A DNA stretch of 32,159 nucleotides from Planctomycetota bacterium (GCA_021781415.1 JAJXWW010000051.1:1-32159), one strand, 5' to 3'. Positions 16,244 to 25,118 are shown, numbered from the stretch's first letter. The notes: generated by a model not told the origin, from the letters alone. Translations and numbers: made by a program.

Positions 16244-19030
16244 ATGGCAGAAAGTATCCGGGGGAGCAGTCGCGGCGTCGAGGCACCGGTTCACGGCGGC
16301 AACGGCGAAAGCGGGGCGCATGCCAACGGCAGTAACGGTCATCTTCCAAGCGATGGAGTCGATGGCGTACGCGACATCGATCCCATCGAAACGAAAGAAT
16401 GGCTCGACGCTCTCGATGCCGTACTCCAAACGAGCGGCGAGGATCGCGGGCAGTTCTTACTCTCGCAGCTGAAGAATAAGGCCGTTCGCGGCGGCGTCGA
16501 GATCCCCTTCACCGCCAATACCCCTTACATCAACACCCTCCCCCTCTCGCGGCAGCCTCTCTTCCCCGGCAACCGCGAGATGGAACGGCGCATCAAGAGC
16601 CTGATTCGTTGGAACGCCATGGCCATGGTCGTTCACGCCAATAAGGAAGATTCGACCATCGGAGGACACATCGCCACCTTCGCCTCTTCCGCCACGCTTT
16701 ACGAAGTCGGATTCAATCACTTCTTCAAAGGCCCCGAACACGGCGACGGCTCCGACATCGTGTATTTTCAGGGCCACGCCTCGCCGGGAATTTATGCCCG
16801 CGCCTTCCTCGAAGGACGCCTTAATGAGGCGCATTTGTACAACTTCCGCCGCGAACTGCGCGAGGGCGGCGGGCTATCGTCCTATCCGCATCCCTGGCTG
16901 ATGCCGAATTTCTGGCAGTTTCCCACGGTGTCGATGGGACTCGGCCCGATCATGAGCATCTACCAGGCGCGCTTCAATCGCTACCTGGAGCATCGCGGAC
17001 TTAAGGAAACCTCGAATCAAAAAGTCTGGGCTTTCTTGGGCGACGGAGAATGCGACGAGCCGGAGACGCTCGGCGCGATCACGCTCGCCTCGCGCGAGAA
17101 GCTCGACAACCTCATCTGGGTCATCAACTGCAATTTGCAACGCCTCGATGGCCCGGTACGCGGCAACGGCAAGATCATCCAAGAGTTGGAGGCGGCCTTC
17201 CGCGGCGCGGGCTGGAACTGCATCAAAGTCATCTGGGGCAGCGATTGGGATACCCTGCTCGAGCGCGATAAGTCGGGTCTGTTGGTCCAGCGCATGGGCG
17301 AAGTCGTCGATGGCGAGTTCCAGAAATACACGGTTGAGGGTGGCGCGTATATCCGCGAACACTTCTTCGGCAAATATCCAGAATTGCTCCGACTCGTCGA
17401 GAATCTCTCCGACGATCAGTTGTGCAAGTTGAAGCGGGGCGGACACGATCCGGTCAAGGTCTACGCGGCGTATAAGGCCGCCGTCGAACATCGCGGCCAA
17501 CCGACCGTCATCCTCGCCCACACCGTCAAAGGCTACGGCATGGGCGATGCCGCCGAGGGCAAGAATGTCGCCCATCAGACCAAGAAGGTCGAAGCGAAAT
17601 ATCTCCTCGAATTCCGCAATCGTTTCGGTCTGAGCGTCTCCGACGAGACGGTGAACAAGGTCGGTTTCTACAAGCCGCCGGACGATTCCAACGATCTAAA
17701 ATATCTCCATAAACGACGGAAAGACCTGGGCGGCTATCTGCCGGTTCGCAAAGTCGAGTGCCCCACCCTCAAAGCGCCCGCCGTCGAATTCGTACAGAAT
17801 TACGTCAAGGGCAGCGGTACCAAGGAACTATCCACGACGATCGCCTTCGTCGATATGCTCGGTCGGCTGCTCAAAGACAAGGAACTCGGCAAATGGATCG
17901 TGCCGATCATTCCCGACGAAGCGCGGACGTTCGGCATGGACCCGTTTTTCGCCAGCTACAAGATATACTCGAACGTCGGCCAACTGTACGAGCCGGTCGA
18001 TGCCCAGTTTCATGCGGCGGCCTATCGAGAGGCCAAGAACGGGCAAATCCTCGAAGAAGGCATCACCGAAGCCGGTTCCATCTCGTCGTTCATCGCTGCC
18101 GGCAGCGCCTATGCCACCCACGGCGTACCGACGATCCCATTCTTCATTTACTATTCGATGTTCGGCTTCCAGCGCATCGGCGACTTGCTCTGGGCCGCCG
18201 CCGACATGCGGACGCGCGGCTTCCTTCTCGGCGCGACGGCGGGGCGAACGACGCTCAACGGCGAAGGTTTGCAGCACGAGGACGGCCACAGCCTCGTTCA
18301 TGCCTCGACGATTCCCAACCTGATTTGTTACGATCCGGCTTACGCCTACGAATTGGCCGTCATCGTCCGCGACGGCATTCGCCGCATGTACGAGCAAGTG
18401 ACGGAAGACCACTTCTATTACATCACGCTGTACAACGAGAATTATGCGATGGGGGCGATGCCCGGCGACGCCAGCGACGGCATCCTCAAGGGGCTGTACA
18501 AGCTGCGTCCCGGCTCGGCCAAAAGCAAACTGCCCAAGGTTCACCTGTTCGGCAGCGGCCCGATTCTCTTGCACGCGCTGCGCGCGCAAGAGTTGCTCGC
18601 CGAGCATTTCGGCGTCAACGCCGACGTCTGGAGCGCCACCAGCTACCGCGAACTACGGCGCGACGCCTTGGAGGCAGAGCGTTGGAATATGCTCCACCCG
18701 CAGCAGCCCCCGCGACAGAGTTATCTGGAACAGTTGCTCAAGCCCGAACAGGGCGGAGTCTTCCTGGCGGCCAGCGATTTCATTCGCCAAGTGCCGGAGA
18801 TGATTTCCCGCTGGGTTCCGGGCGGCCTCTTCGCGCTAGGAACGGATGGCTTTGGCCGCAGCGAGACGCGCGCGGCACTGAGGCGGCATTTCGAGGTCGA
18901 TGCCGAGTCCATCGTCGTGGCGGCGCTCTGGCAACTCGCTCTGCGCAACGCCGTCAAGCCTGCCGTCGTCCAACAGGCCATGCAAAAGTTCGACATCAAC
19001 CCAGATAAAATCAGTCCCATGCGGGCATAA
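16244..19030 (+). CDS. aceE: Pyruvate dehydrogenase E1 component, homodimeric type
   Basis: A 928-residue thiamine-diphosphate enzyme that decarboxylates pyruvate and passes the acetyl group to the lipoyl arm of E2. Length is close to E. coli AceE (887), with an extra Gly/Asn/Ser-rich N-terminus of about 40 residues. Evidence: AMAMVVHANKEDSTIGGHIA, FQGHASPGIYARAFLEGRL, and the ThDP motif GDGECDEPETLGAI near residue 266 followed by WVINCNLQRLDGPVRGN. Further on are FGMDPFFASYKIYSNVGQLY, ILEEGITEAGS and TLNGEGLQHEDGHS. GGGAG lies about 9 bases before the chosen ATG. The E2 gene follows 139 bases later on the same strand; an E3 (lpd) gene is not in the window. Confidence 0.96.
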   Translation: MAESIRGSSRGVEAPVHGGNGESGAHANGSNGHLPSDGVDGVRDIDPIETKEWLDALDAVLQTSGEDRGQFLLSQLKNKAVRGGVEIPFTANTPYINTLPLSRQPLFPGNREMERRIKSLIRWNAMAMVVHANKEDSTIGGHIATFASSATLYEVGFNHFFKGPEHGDGSDIVYFQGHASPGIYARAFLEGRLNEAHLYNFRRELREGGGLSSYPHPWLMPNFWQFPTVSMGLGPIMSIYQARFNRYLEHRGLKETSNQKVWAFLGDGECDEPETLGAITLASREKLDNLIWVINCNLQRLDGPVRGNGKIIQELEAAFRGAGWNCIKVIWGSDWDTLLERDKSGLLVQRMGEVVDGEFQKYTVEGGAYIREHFFGKYPELLRLVENLSDDQLCKLKRGGHDPVKVYAAYKAAVEHRGQPTVILAHTVKGYGMGDAAEGKNVAHQTKKVEAKYLLEFRNRFGLSVSDETVNKVGFYKPPDDSNDLKYLHKRRKDLGGYLPVRKVECPTLKAPAVEFVQNYVKGSGTKELSTTIAFVDMLGRLLKDKELGKWIVPIIPDEARTFGMDPFFASYKIYSNVGQLYEPVDAQFHAAAYREAKNGQILEEGITEAGSISSFIAAGSAYATHGVPTIPFFIYYSMFGFQRIGDLLWAAADMRTRGFLLGATAGRTTLNGEGLQHEDGHSLVHASTIPNLICYDPAYAYELAVIVRDGIRRMYEQVTEDHFYYITLYNENYAMGAMPGDASDGILKGLYKLRPGSAKSKLPKVHLFGSGPILLHALRAQELLAEHFGVNADVWSATSYRELRRDALEAERWNMLHPQQPPRQSYLEQLLKPEQGGVFLAASDFIRQVPEMISRWVPGGLFALGTDGFGRSETRAALRRHFEVDAESIVVAALWQLALRNAVKPAVVQQAMQKFDINPDKISPMRA

Positions 19031-19040
19031 CCATAATAGA

Positions 19041-19145
19041 CGACCGCGAAAGCACGAAGCGCGCAAAGGAAACCGAGCGAAACAAACCTATAATAGACCT
19101 AAATAGGCGCTTTTGTTCCTTTGTGTTCTTTGTGTCTTCGCGTCG
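19041..19145. repeat. Imperfect inverted repeat between aceE and aceF
   Basis: The left arm (19041-19073, CGACCGCGAAAGCACGAAG...AAAGGAAAC) faces the right arm (19115-19145, GTTCC...TTCGCGTCG) with roughly three quarters of positions complementary. The arms have the character of the A/C/G-rich CACGAAGACAC-type sequences scattered in many environmental genomes. ATAATAGAC occurs directly repeated at 19033-19041 and 19090-19098. It may be a degenerate mobile repeat or affect the aceE/aceF transcript. Confidence 0.5.
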
Positions 19146-19169
19146 GATTTTCTCGTAGGATCAAAAACG

Positions 19170-20495
19170 ATGGCGAGTGAGATTAAGCTGCAAGCGCTCA
19201 AGGAGAACGTCGATACCGTCGAGGTGAACGCGATCAAGGTGTCGGCGGGCGAGGTGGTGGCCAAGGATCAGGCGTTGTTGGAAGTGCAAGCCGACAAAGC
19301 CGCGTTGGAAGTGCCGTCGCCAATGGCCGGCCGCGTCACCAAGATTCTCGTCAAGCCCGGCGATCAAATCAGCATCGGCCAAGTGTACTGCACGATCGAC
19401 GGCGGCAACGGCGAGCCAGTCGCCGCCGCCGCGCCGACAAAAGCGGCGACCCCGGCCCCCCGCGCGGCGGAAGCCGTTCCCGCCACGAAGAAAGAACCCG
19501 CGCCCGCGCGCCCCGTCGCCGTCCAGGCGCTGCACAAACCGCAACAGCCGATCATCGACCGCCCTTCACCCGCGCCGCCTCCCGCTCAAGAGAAGATTGT
19601 CCCCGCCGGCCCTGCCACCCGCCGACTGGCCCGCGAGTTCGGCGTCGATCTGAAGAACGTCACCGGCAGCGGTCGGCACGGGCGCGTTGTCGAGGAAGAC
19701 ATTAAGGAGTATGTGCGTCAACTCGCGTCCGGATCGGGAGTGGGCCTCGCGTCGCCCAACGGCGGCGCGCCGATGCAGGCTCCGCCTCTACCCAACTTCG
19801 AGCAATGGGGCACCATCGACTCGCAACCGCTGGGCGCGGTGCGCAAAGCGACGGCCCGGCAGATGAGTTTGGCTTGGAGCCTCATCCCCCACGTCACGCA
19901 GCACGATCTCGCCGACATCACCGACCTGGAAGCGTTTCGCAAACAGCAATCCGACGGCAAAGGTCCGAAGTTGACCGTGACGGCATTCGTCCTCCGCGCC
20001 TGTGCCATCGCCCTGCGCGAGTTCCCGGCATTCAACTCCAGCCTCGATCTGTCCGGCGGACGATTGATCCTCAAGCGCTACTACCACATCGGCGTGGCGG
20101 TCGATACCGAAGGCGGCTTGCTCGTGCCGGTACTGCGCGATGTGGACAAGAAACACGTCCGCGAATTGGGCGAGGAACTGAACGCCATCGCCCAGCGCGC
20201 CCGCGATCGCAAGCTCGACTCGGCGGAACTGAAGGGCGGCACGTTCACCATCACGAACCTGGGTGGCATCGGCGGCACGGCTTTCACGCCGATCATCAAC
20301 TATCCCGAAGTGGCTATTTTGGGTCTCTCGCGCAGCCGACTCGAACCCGTGGTGCGCGGCGGACAGATTGTGCCCCGCTTGATGATGCCGTTGTCGCTAT
20401 CCTACGATCACCGCGTCATCGACGGAGCCGCGGCGGCGCGCTTCACCCGCCGACTCGCCGAGCTGCTGGAGAATCCCTTGATGATGCTGCTGTAG
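19170..20495 (+). CDS. aceF: Pyruvate dehydrogenase E2, dihydrolipoamide acetyltransferase
   Basis: A 441-residue E2 core protein that accepts the acetyl group from AceE on a lipoyl arm and hands it to CoA. Domains in order: one lipoyl domain (residues 1-80) with the lipoyl-lysine in EVQADKAALEV (Lys43); an Ala/Pro-rich linker (about 85-145); the subunit-binding domain (PATRRLAREFGVDLKNVTGS, ending RVVEEDI); and the catalytic domain to the end, with LSYDHRVIDGAAAARF carrying the catalytic His near 414. E. coli has three lipoyl domains, so this is the short form. The ATG at 19170 is chosen because the lipoyl domain begins immediately. The substrate is inferred from the adjacent aceE. The lipA gene 3 kb away would supply the cofactor. 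Confidence 0.94.
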   Translation: MASEIKLQALKENVDTVEVNAIKVSAGEVVAKDQALLEVQADKAALEVPSPMAGRVTKILVKPGDQISIGQVYCTIDGGNGEPVAAAAPTKAATPAPRAAEAVPATKKEPAPARPVAVQALHKPQQPIIDRPSPAPPPAQEKIVPAGPATRRLAREFGVDLKNVTGSGRHGRVVEEDIKEYVRQLASGSGVGLASPNGGAPMQAPPLPNFEQWGTIDSQPLGAVRKATARQMSLAWSLIPHVTQHDLADITDLEAFRKQQSDGKGPKLTVTAFVLRACAIALREFPAFNSSLDLSGGRLILKRYYHIGVAVDTEGGLLVPVLRDVDKKHVRELGEELNAIAQRARDRKLDSAELKGGTFTITNLGGIGGTAFTPIINYPEVAILGLSRSRLEPVVRGGQIVPRLMMPLSLSYDHRVIDGAAAARFTRRLAELLENPLMMLL

Positions 20496-20507
20496 ACCAC
20501 CGGCGAA

Positions 20508-20527
20508 CCGGCAGCGTAAGCTGCCGG
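20508..20527. terminator. Perfect hairpin between convergent aceF and holB
   Basis: CCGGCAGC-GTAA-GCTGCCGG is a perfect 8-bp stem closed by a GNRA-type tetraloop, 12 bases after the aceF stop. No T-run follows on either side, so it may act as a transcript-end stabiliser or a REP-like repeat rather than a true intrinsic terminator. Confidence 0.55.
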
Positions 20528-20557
20528 GTAGTATGGCGGGCTACCGGGCAGTTCTCC

Positions 20558-21565
20558 CTACAATTTCTGTCCCAGCGCGTCCATCAACGCTTCGAGGATC
20601 AGAACCAGCTGCACGCGGCGGTCGATGTGGCGATCCGTTTCGAGGCAGCGCTCCAGCGCCTCCAGCAAACGGTCGGGACCGGCGCGGCGAGCGAGTGTTT
20701 CCAGCCCGGCGTATTCGTTCGCCTCGGTTCGGCGCGGCGTGCCGTTCGTACTGAGCGTCAAGGCATCGTCCAAAAAATCGACGAGGAGACGCACCACCAA
20801 CTGCGCGCGGCGGCGCTGAGTTGCGGAATCCTTTCCCGCTTCTTCGACAAAATCCATCCATTGATGGGATAATTCAACGGTCGGGATCGGCGACTTCACC
20901 AATCCCGCCAACAGCTCGCGGCGAAACTCCCACAGCGCGGGATCGGCCAACTCGCGCGCCATGCCGGGGCTGCCGCCGCTCAGACGCGCCAAGCGCGCGC
21001 GCAGCGCCGGGTCTTCCACATCCGATAGCAATTCCTCGACGAGGGAAACGCTCAAGGGAGCGAAGCGAATGACCTGGCAGCGCGAGACGATGGTTTGCAG
21101 CTGCCGATCCGGCGTGCTGCCGATGAGGATGAGGACCGAGCGCGGCGGCGGCTCCTCCAGGGTTTTCAGGAAGCAATTCGCCGACTCTTGGTTGAGATCG
21201 TCGGCATCGTCGATCGAGACCACTTTGCCGCGCCCGCGCGCCGACTTCAACGCGAACGTCTGGCACAGTTCCCGCATCAACTCGATGGGAAACTCCGAAA
21301 CATCGGGCGGACGGACGGCGGTGAAGTAATCGGGATGCGTATTCGCCTCGACTTGCACGCAAGAGGGGCAGCGGTCGCACGCTTCCAACTCGCCTTCGGC
21401 TGCATTCTCGCACAGCAAGGCCTTGGCTAATTCCACGGCAAAAAGCCGCTTGCCGATTCCCGCCGCTCCGGTGAAGAGATACGCATGCGCCAACCGCCCG
21501 CGACGCACGGCACGGCGGAATCCCTGCACCAAGGCTTCGTGCCCTCGAACGCGCTGCCAGGTCAA
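20558..21565 (-). CDS. holB: DNA polymerase III subunit delta'
   Basis: A 335-residue clamp-loader subunit. The N-terminal AAA+ domain shows GHEALVQGFRRAVRRGRLAH, AYLFTGAAGIGKRLFAVELA (P-loop with Arg instead of Thr/Ser after the Lys) and a four-Cys zinc module from CENAAEG to ACDRCPSC. VVSIDDADDLNQESANCFLK and TLEEPPPRSVLILI follow, and PDRQLQTIVSRCQVIRFAPL carries the SRC sensor motif. Delta' acts as the stator of the clamp loader and usually does not hydrolyse ATP, in line with the altered P-loop. The start is a TTG at 21565 with GGAG 9 bases upstream; no better ATG is in frame. Relatives are often next to tmk; here a plus-strand gene separates them. Confidence 0.9.
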   Translation of the reverse strand: MTWQRVRGHEALVQGFRRAVRRGRLAHAYLFTGAAGIGKRLFAVELAKALLCENAAEGELEACDRCPSCVQVEANTHPDYFTAVRPPDVSEFPIELMRELCQTFALKSARGRGKVVSIDDADDLNQESANCFLKTLEEPPPRSVLILIGSTPDRQLQTIVSRCQVIRFAPLSVSLVEELLSDVEDPALRARLARLSGGSPGMARELADPALWEFRRELLAGLVKSPIPTVELSHQWMDFVEEAGKDSATQRRRAQLVVRLLVDFLDDALTLSTNGTPRRTEANEYAGLETLARRAGPDRLLEALERCLETDRHIDRRVQLVLILEALMDALGQKL

Positions 21566-21742
21566 TGTTCACACTCCGATCGCGCTGGGAAGCAAAATAG
21601 CCGGCTCCTCTCTCGCTGTAGCTTTTTATCAGAGCGATGTCCAAACATCGAGACGAATGCGTGTGGCGCATCCTCGACACTTTGGTATCTGCCGCCCGAC
21701 GAAAGCTGCAAACGACCGAGCATCGACATTCGCAAGGTCGTT

Positions 21743-21760
21743 CCTTAGACTTGTCTAAGG
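21743..21760. promoter_or_regulatory. Perfect 18-bp palindrome before the beta-propeller gene
   Basis: CCTTAGAC-TT-GTCTAAGG is fully symmetric and lies 36 bases before the start of the plus-strand gene, in the region divergent from holB. The two-base centre is too short for a hairpin loop, so a dimeric repressor site is more likely. The TTAG...CTAA core recalls operators of metal regulators of the DtxR/MntR family, but no regulator gene is nearby. Confidence 0.5.
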
Positions 21761-21796
21761 CATCCCCCGCATCCTAGAAGAAGGTTTGTTACACCC

Positions 21797-22726
21797 ATGC
21801 TCCGTTCTTTGCGCACGCTCTTTGGCTTTCTCTGTCTACTCGTCCTTCTTGCGGAAATCGTTCCGTCGCTTCTCGCCGACACCGTTCCGGCCAAGAAGGT
21901 TTCGCACTCCTTTCTCGCCAGCGGGGCTGAAACCTTTATCGTGGACGGCGCGGGGAAGACGACTTGGCGCTATCGCCACGGCTCGCGCGATGGTTGGGTG
22001 TTGGCCAATGGCAACATTCTGCTCGCACTGAATAAGACCAAGGATTACCCTGGCGGTGCTGCCGTCGAAGTGACGCGCGACGGCAAAACGGTGTTCGCCT
22101 TCAAGGGCACGCAGTCCGAAGTCAACACCGTGCAACCCCTCGAAGGTGGTAACATTCTACTGACCGAGGCTGGAGCCAAGCCGCGCTTGCTCGAAATCAA
22201 TCGCGACGGCAAAATCGCCGTCGAAGTGCCCCTCAAGGCGCAGACCAAGGACCATCACTTGCAAACGCGCATGGCGCGCAAGCTGGCCAACGGCAACTAC
22301 CTGGTGCCACAGCTGCTCGACAGAGTGGTGCGGGAATACTCGCCCAAGGGTGACATCGTCTGGGAGGCGAAGACGCCGCATTGGCCCTTCACGGCCATCC
22401 GTCTCGACGACGGGCACACGCTCATCAATTGCACCCTCGGCAATCTCGTAATCGAAGTCGATCGCAAGGGCGAAACCGTGTGGAAACTCAGCAACGACGA
22501 TTTACCGGGCAAGCCGATCAACGATGCCTGCGGTGCGCAGCGCCTACCCAACGGCAACACGGTTATCACAAGCCATCACGCCACGGCGAAACAGATCAAA
22601 CTCTTGGAAGTGACGCGCGACAAGAAGATCGTCTGGACCTACACCGACGACCGGAAGGCGGGCATCCACCACTTCCAGATTCTCGATACGAACGGCAAAA
22701 AACTGGAAGGCAAGCCGCTCCGTTGA
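21797..22726 (+). CDS. Secreted PQQ-type beta-propeller protein
   Basis: A 309-residue exported protein of unknown role. Residues 1-27 form a signal peptide (FGFLCLLVLLAEIVPSLLAD). The remainder is built of about six blades of around 40 residues, each with a turn such as LANGNILLAL, LEGGNILLTE, LANGNYLVPQ, LDDGHTLINC or LPNGNTVITS, and a strand pair such as VREYSPKGDIVWE. This pattern is seen in PQQ-binding-like and arylsulfotransferase-like propellers. No catalytic His or Arg set typical of arylsulfotransferase is evident. It runs convergently into tmk with 14 bases between stop codons and sits behind a palindromic site. Confidence 0.75.
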   Translation: MLRSLRTLFGFLCLLVLLAEIVPSLLADTVPAKKVSHSFLASGAETFIVDGAGKTTWRYRHGSRDGWVLANGNILLALNKTKDYPGGAAVEVTRDGKTVFAFKGTQSEVNTVQPLEGGNILLTEAGAKPRLLEINRDGKIAVEVPLKAQTKDHHLQTRMARKLANGNYLVPQLLDRVVREYSPKGDIVWEAKTPHWPFTAIRLDDGHTLINCTLGNLVIEVDRKGETVWKLSNDDLPGKPINDACGAQRLPNGNTVITSHHATAKQIKLLEVTRDKKIVWTYTDDRKAGIHHFQILDTNGKKLEGKPLR

Positions 22727-22740
22727 ATTGCGTCTTGACT

Positions 22741-23361
22741 TCACTCGATGCCCAAGAGTGAAGCCACCTCGCCGCGGATCGCTTCTTGAACGCGCTCGGT
22801 CGTCGCCGTCGCGTCCACAACCCGGATGCGTTCGGGTCGCCGTCGAGCTTCGGCGAGGAATCCCTCTCGCAGGCGGACATGATAGGCGACATCGCGGCTC
22901 TCAATACGGTCGGCGGGACGGTTGCGGCGGGTGGCGGCTCGTTCGGGAGTCAGATCCAGTACCACGGTGAGATCTGGCTCCAGATCGCCGGCGGCGAAGC
23001 GTCCCATCTGCCACAATCGTTCGACATCCAATCCGCCGGCGTGACCTTGATAGACGACATTGGCCAAGAGAAAGCGATCTGAAATTACCGTCTTTCCGGC
23101 GGCCAGAGCGGGACGTACCACCTCGGCCAACAGTTGCGCGCGGCTGGCCATGAACAACAGCGCCTCGCACATACGGTCCATGTCGCAACGATGGTGCAGC
23201 ACGATGGATCGAAGCTCCGCTCCCAAAGCTGTGCCACCCGGATCGATACAAGGGATCACTTCCCGTCCCGTTTCGCGCAGCCAATCGGCCAGCAAGCGAC
23301 ACTGCGTCGATTTGCCGGAGCCATCCAGACCGTCGAGGGAGATAAAGACGGGGCTAGACAT
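22741..23361 (-). CDS. tmk: Thymidylate kinase
   Basis: A 206-residue enzyme that phosphorylates dTMP to dTDP in DNA precursor synthesis. It opens with FISLDGLDGSGKSTQC, the P-loop. DPGGT follows where most homologues have EPGGT. VISDRFLLANVVYQG is the DR-Y segment that binds dTMP, and LTVVLDLTPERAATRRN leads to the lid region. Length is normal for the family. The gene lies between the convergent beta-propeller gene and a palindromic repeat that separates it from lipA. Confidence 0.94.
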   Translation of the reverse strand: MSSPVFISLDGLDGSGKSTQCRLLADWLRETGREVIPCIDPGGTALGAELRSIVLHHRCDMDRMCEALLFMASRAQLLAEVVRPALAAGKTVISDRFLLANVVYQGHAGGLDVERLWQMGRFAAGDLEPDLTVVLDLTPERAATRRNRPADRIESRDVAYHVRLREGFLAEARRRPERIRVVDATATTERVQEAIRGEVASLLGIE

Positions 23362-23377
23362 ATACGCTCAAGTCTTT

Positions 23378-23437
23378 GGTTGACCGCGACCCGAAGCGGA
23401 GCGAGACATCGCGCTCCCCTTCGGGTCGCGGCTAACC
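23378..23437. repeat. Long palindrome, copy 2 of a dispersed intergenic repeat
   Basis: The left arm GGTTGACCGCGACCCGAAG (then CGGAGCG) faces a right arm ending CTTCGGGTCGCGGCTAACC; about 24 of 26 positions pair. It shares the arm core CCGCGAC and the inner GCGGAGCGAG with the copy at 2114-2178. It lies between tmk and lipA on the minus strand. Confidence 0.85.
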
Positions 23438-23455
23438 GAAGGGCTGGCGTTAAGG

Positions 23456-24343
23456 CTATCGACCTTCCTCCACCATCTCGTCGGCGTGATAGCTGGAGCG
23501 CACGAAGGGACCGGCCACCACCTTCCGAAATCCCAGCGTTCGCGCCCGCGCGGCCAATTCGTCGAACTCTTCCGGCGGAACGTAGCGAGCCACGGGAATG
23601 TGCTTCAGGGTGGGCGCGAGATATTGGCCCAAAGTCAGCGTGTCGCAGCTGACGGAACGGAGATCGGCCAAAACGTCGAACAGTTCTTCGACCGTCTCGC
23701 CGATGCCGAGCATGAGACCGCTTTTCGTCACCGTTTGGGGCGAACGTCGTTTGACGTGCGCCAGCAAGTCGAGGCTGCGCTGATACGAAGCTCGGCCTCG
23801 TACTTTCTTGTACAATCGCGGCACCGTCTCCATGTTGTGGTTGAACACTTCCGGGTTCGCTTCCAGCACGCGATCGACCGCCGACAGATCGCCGAGGAAG
23901 TCCGGCGTCAGCACTTCGACGACGGCTCCGGTGCGTTCGCGGACGGCGAGGATGCAGCGGCGGAAATGGTCCGCGCCGCCATCGGGCAGATCGTCGCGCG
24001 TCACCGAAGTGATGACGACGTGCTTCAGTCCCAGGCGATGGGCCGCCTCGGCGACGCGGCCCGGTTCGTCGTCTTCGAGATCGTCGGGGCTGCCCTTGGG
24101 TACCGAACAGAATCCACACGGGCGCGTACAGACGTTGCCGAGAATCATAAAGGTGGCGGTGCGGCGCGAGTAACACTCCGGGCGATTGGGACAGCGAGCG
24201 TTCTCGCAAACGGTTTCTAGACGCAATTCTCGCAGAAGGTCGTGGGTGAAGAAATTTCCGTTGCCGCGCGGCAGGCGGCGCTTGAGCCACGCGGGCAAGC
24301 GCCGAGACGGAGCGGACCCATCAATCGTCGGCAAAGACAGCAT
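23456..24343 (-). CDS. lipA: Lipoyl synthase
   Basis: A 295-residue radical SAM enzyme that inserts two sulfurs into protein-bound octanoyl groups to form lipoyl cofactors, which AceF requires. Both iron-sulfur motifs are complete: CENARCPNRPEC (CxxxxCxxxxxC, auxiliary cluster) and CTRPCGFC (CxxxCxxC, SAM cluster). The C-terminal RSSYHA supplies the conserved Ser ligand of the auxiliary cluster. Other family stretches are HVVITSVTRDDLPDGGA, FNHNMETVPRLYKKVRG, TKSGLMLGIGET and LGQYLAPTLKHIPV. ATG at 24343 is preferred over an in-frame TTG at 24382, with AGAGG about 8 bases upstream. lipB is not in the window. Confidence 0.96.
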   Translation of the reverse strand: MLSLPTIDGSAPSRRLPAWLKRRLPRGNGNFFTHDLLRELRLETVCENARCPNRPECYSRRTATFMILGNVCTRPCGFCSVPKGSPDDLEDDEPGRVAEAAHRLGLKHVVITSVTRDDLPDGGADHFRRCILAVRERTGAVVEVLTPDFLGDLSAVDRVLEANPEVFNHNMETVPRLYKKVRGRASYQRSLDLLAHVKRRSPQTVTKSGLMLGIGETVEELFDVLADLRSVSCDTLTLGQYLAPTLKHIPVARYVPPEEFDELAARARTLGFRKVVAGPFVRSSYHADEMVEEGR

Positions 24344-24464
24344 TCCCCACGCCTCTCGTTCGCACTTTTCGATTCGCCCCAAACACGCTGTAATTAGTGT
24401 AGCAGCGCCCCGCCTTCACGGCGAATCGGCCACCGGGACGCTGGGAAAGTGATGGCGCGGTTCA

Positions 24465-25118
24465 TTACGAATCGGGATGAGGTGGGCCGACCCCGCGCAC
24501 GCGCAGGCGATTGACGCGCCGAACCAAGTCCGGCTGATAGGGATTATAGTCGAGCGCGGTTTGATAGAGTTTCAACGAACGGCTAGGCCGATTCAACTCT
24601 TCTTCGTAGACTCGCCCCATTTCGACGAGTGCCTGGATATTGTGCGGATCGTAATAGACGGCCTGTTGATAGCGTTCGACCGCCGCGACCGGGTTCCCCT
24701 CGCGCTCGTACAACCAGCCGTCCTCGAAGTAGGCCGCGGACAATTTCGGCTCGCGCGCCAACCAATCTTGCGTCATTTGCTTGGCTTCCACGAAACGTCC
24801 ATTTTCGACGAGAAGAACGCTCAGGGCGTGGCGGCAGTTTGCGTCGTTGGGCTGGTGCTGCAAACAAGCGCGATAGAGACTCTCGGCCCGATCGCGCTGG
24901 CCGAGGCGGTCGTAGCATTCGCCGAGATTGTAGAGGAGGGCGGGATTGTTGGGCGAGAGAGCGAGTGCCACTTGGAAATCGTCGCCGGCGCGGGCGTATT
25001 CGCCTTTCTGATAGTGTTGCAGACCGAATTCGTTGTACATCGAGACGCGCTCTTGCAATGTCGGCGCACAAGCCGAGATCAAAAACGACAGCGCGGCAAC
25101 CGAGGCGACCCGTCTCAT
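24465..25118 (-). CDS. TPR-repeat lipoprotein
   Basis: A 217-residue exported lipoprotein. MRRVASVAALSFLISAC is a lipoprotein signal with the lipobox ISAC and Cys17 as the likely lipid site. Four to five tetratricopeptide repeats follow: FGLQHYQKGEYARAGDDFQV, YNLGECYDRLGQRDRAESLY, HALSVLLVENGRFVEAKQM, FEDGWLYEREGNPVAAVERY and VEMGRVYEEELNRPSRSLKL. They should bind a protein partner in the periplasm; its identity is unknown, and a PilF-like assembly role is possible but not shown. A strong GGAGGTGGA lies just before the ATG. It ends 121 bases before lipA on the same strand. Confidence 0.85.
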   Translation of the reverse strand: MRRVASVAALSFLISACAPTLQERVSMYNEFGLQHYQKGEYARAGDDFQVALALSPNNPALLYNLGECYDRLGQRDRAESLYRACLQHQPNDANCRHALSVLLVENGRFVEAKQMTQDWLAREPKLSAAYFEDGWLYEREGNPVAAVERYQQAVYYDPHNIQALVEMGRVYEEELNRPSRSLKLYQTALDYNPYQPDLVRRVNRLRVRGVGPPHPDS

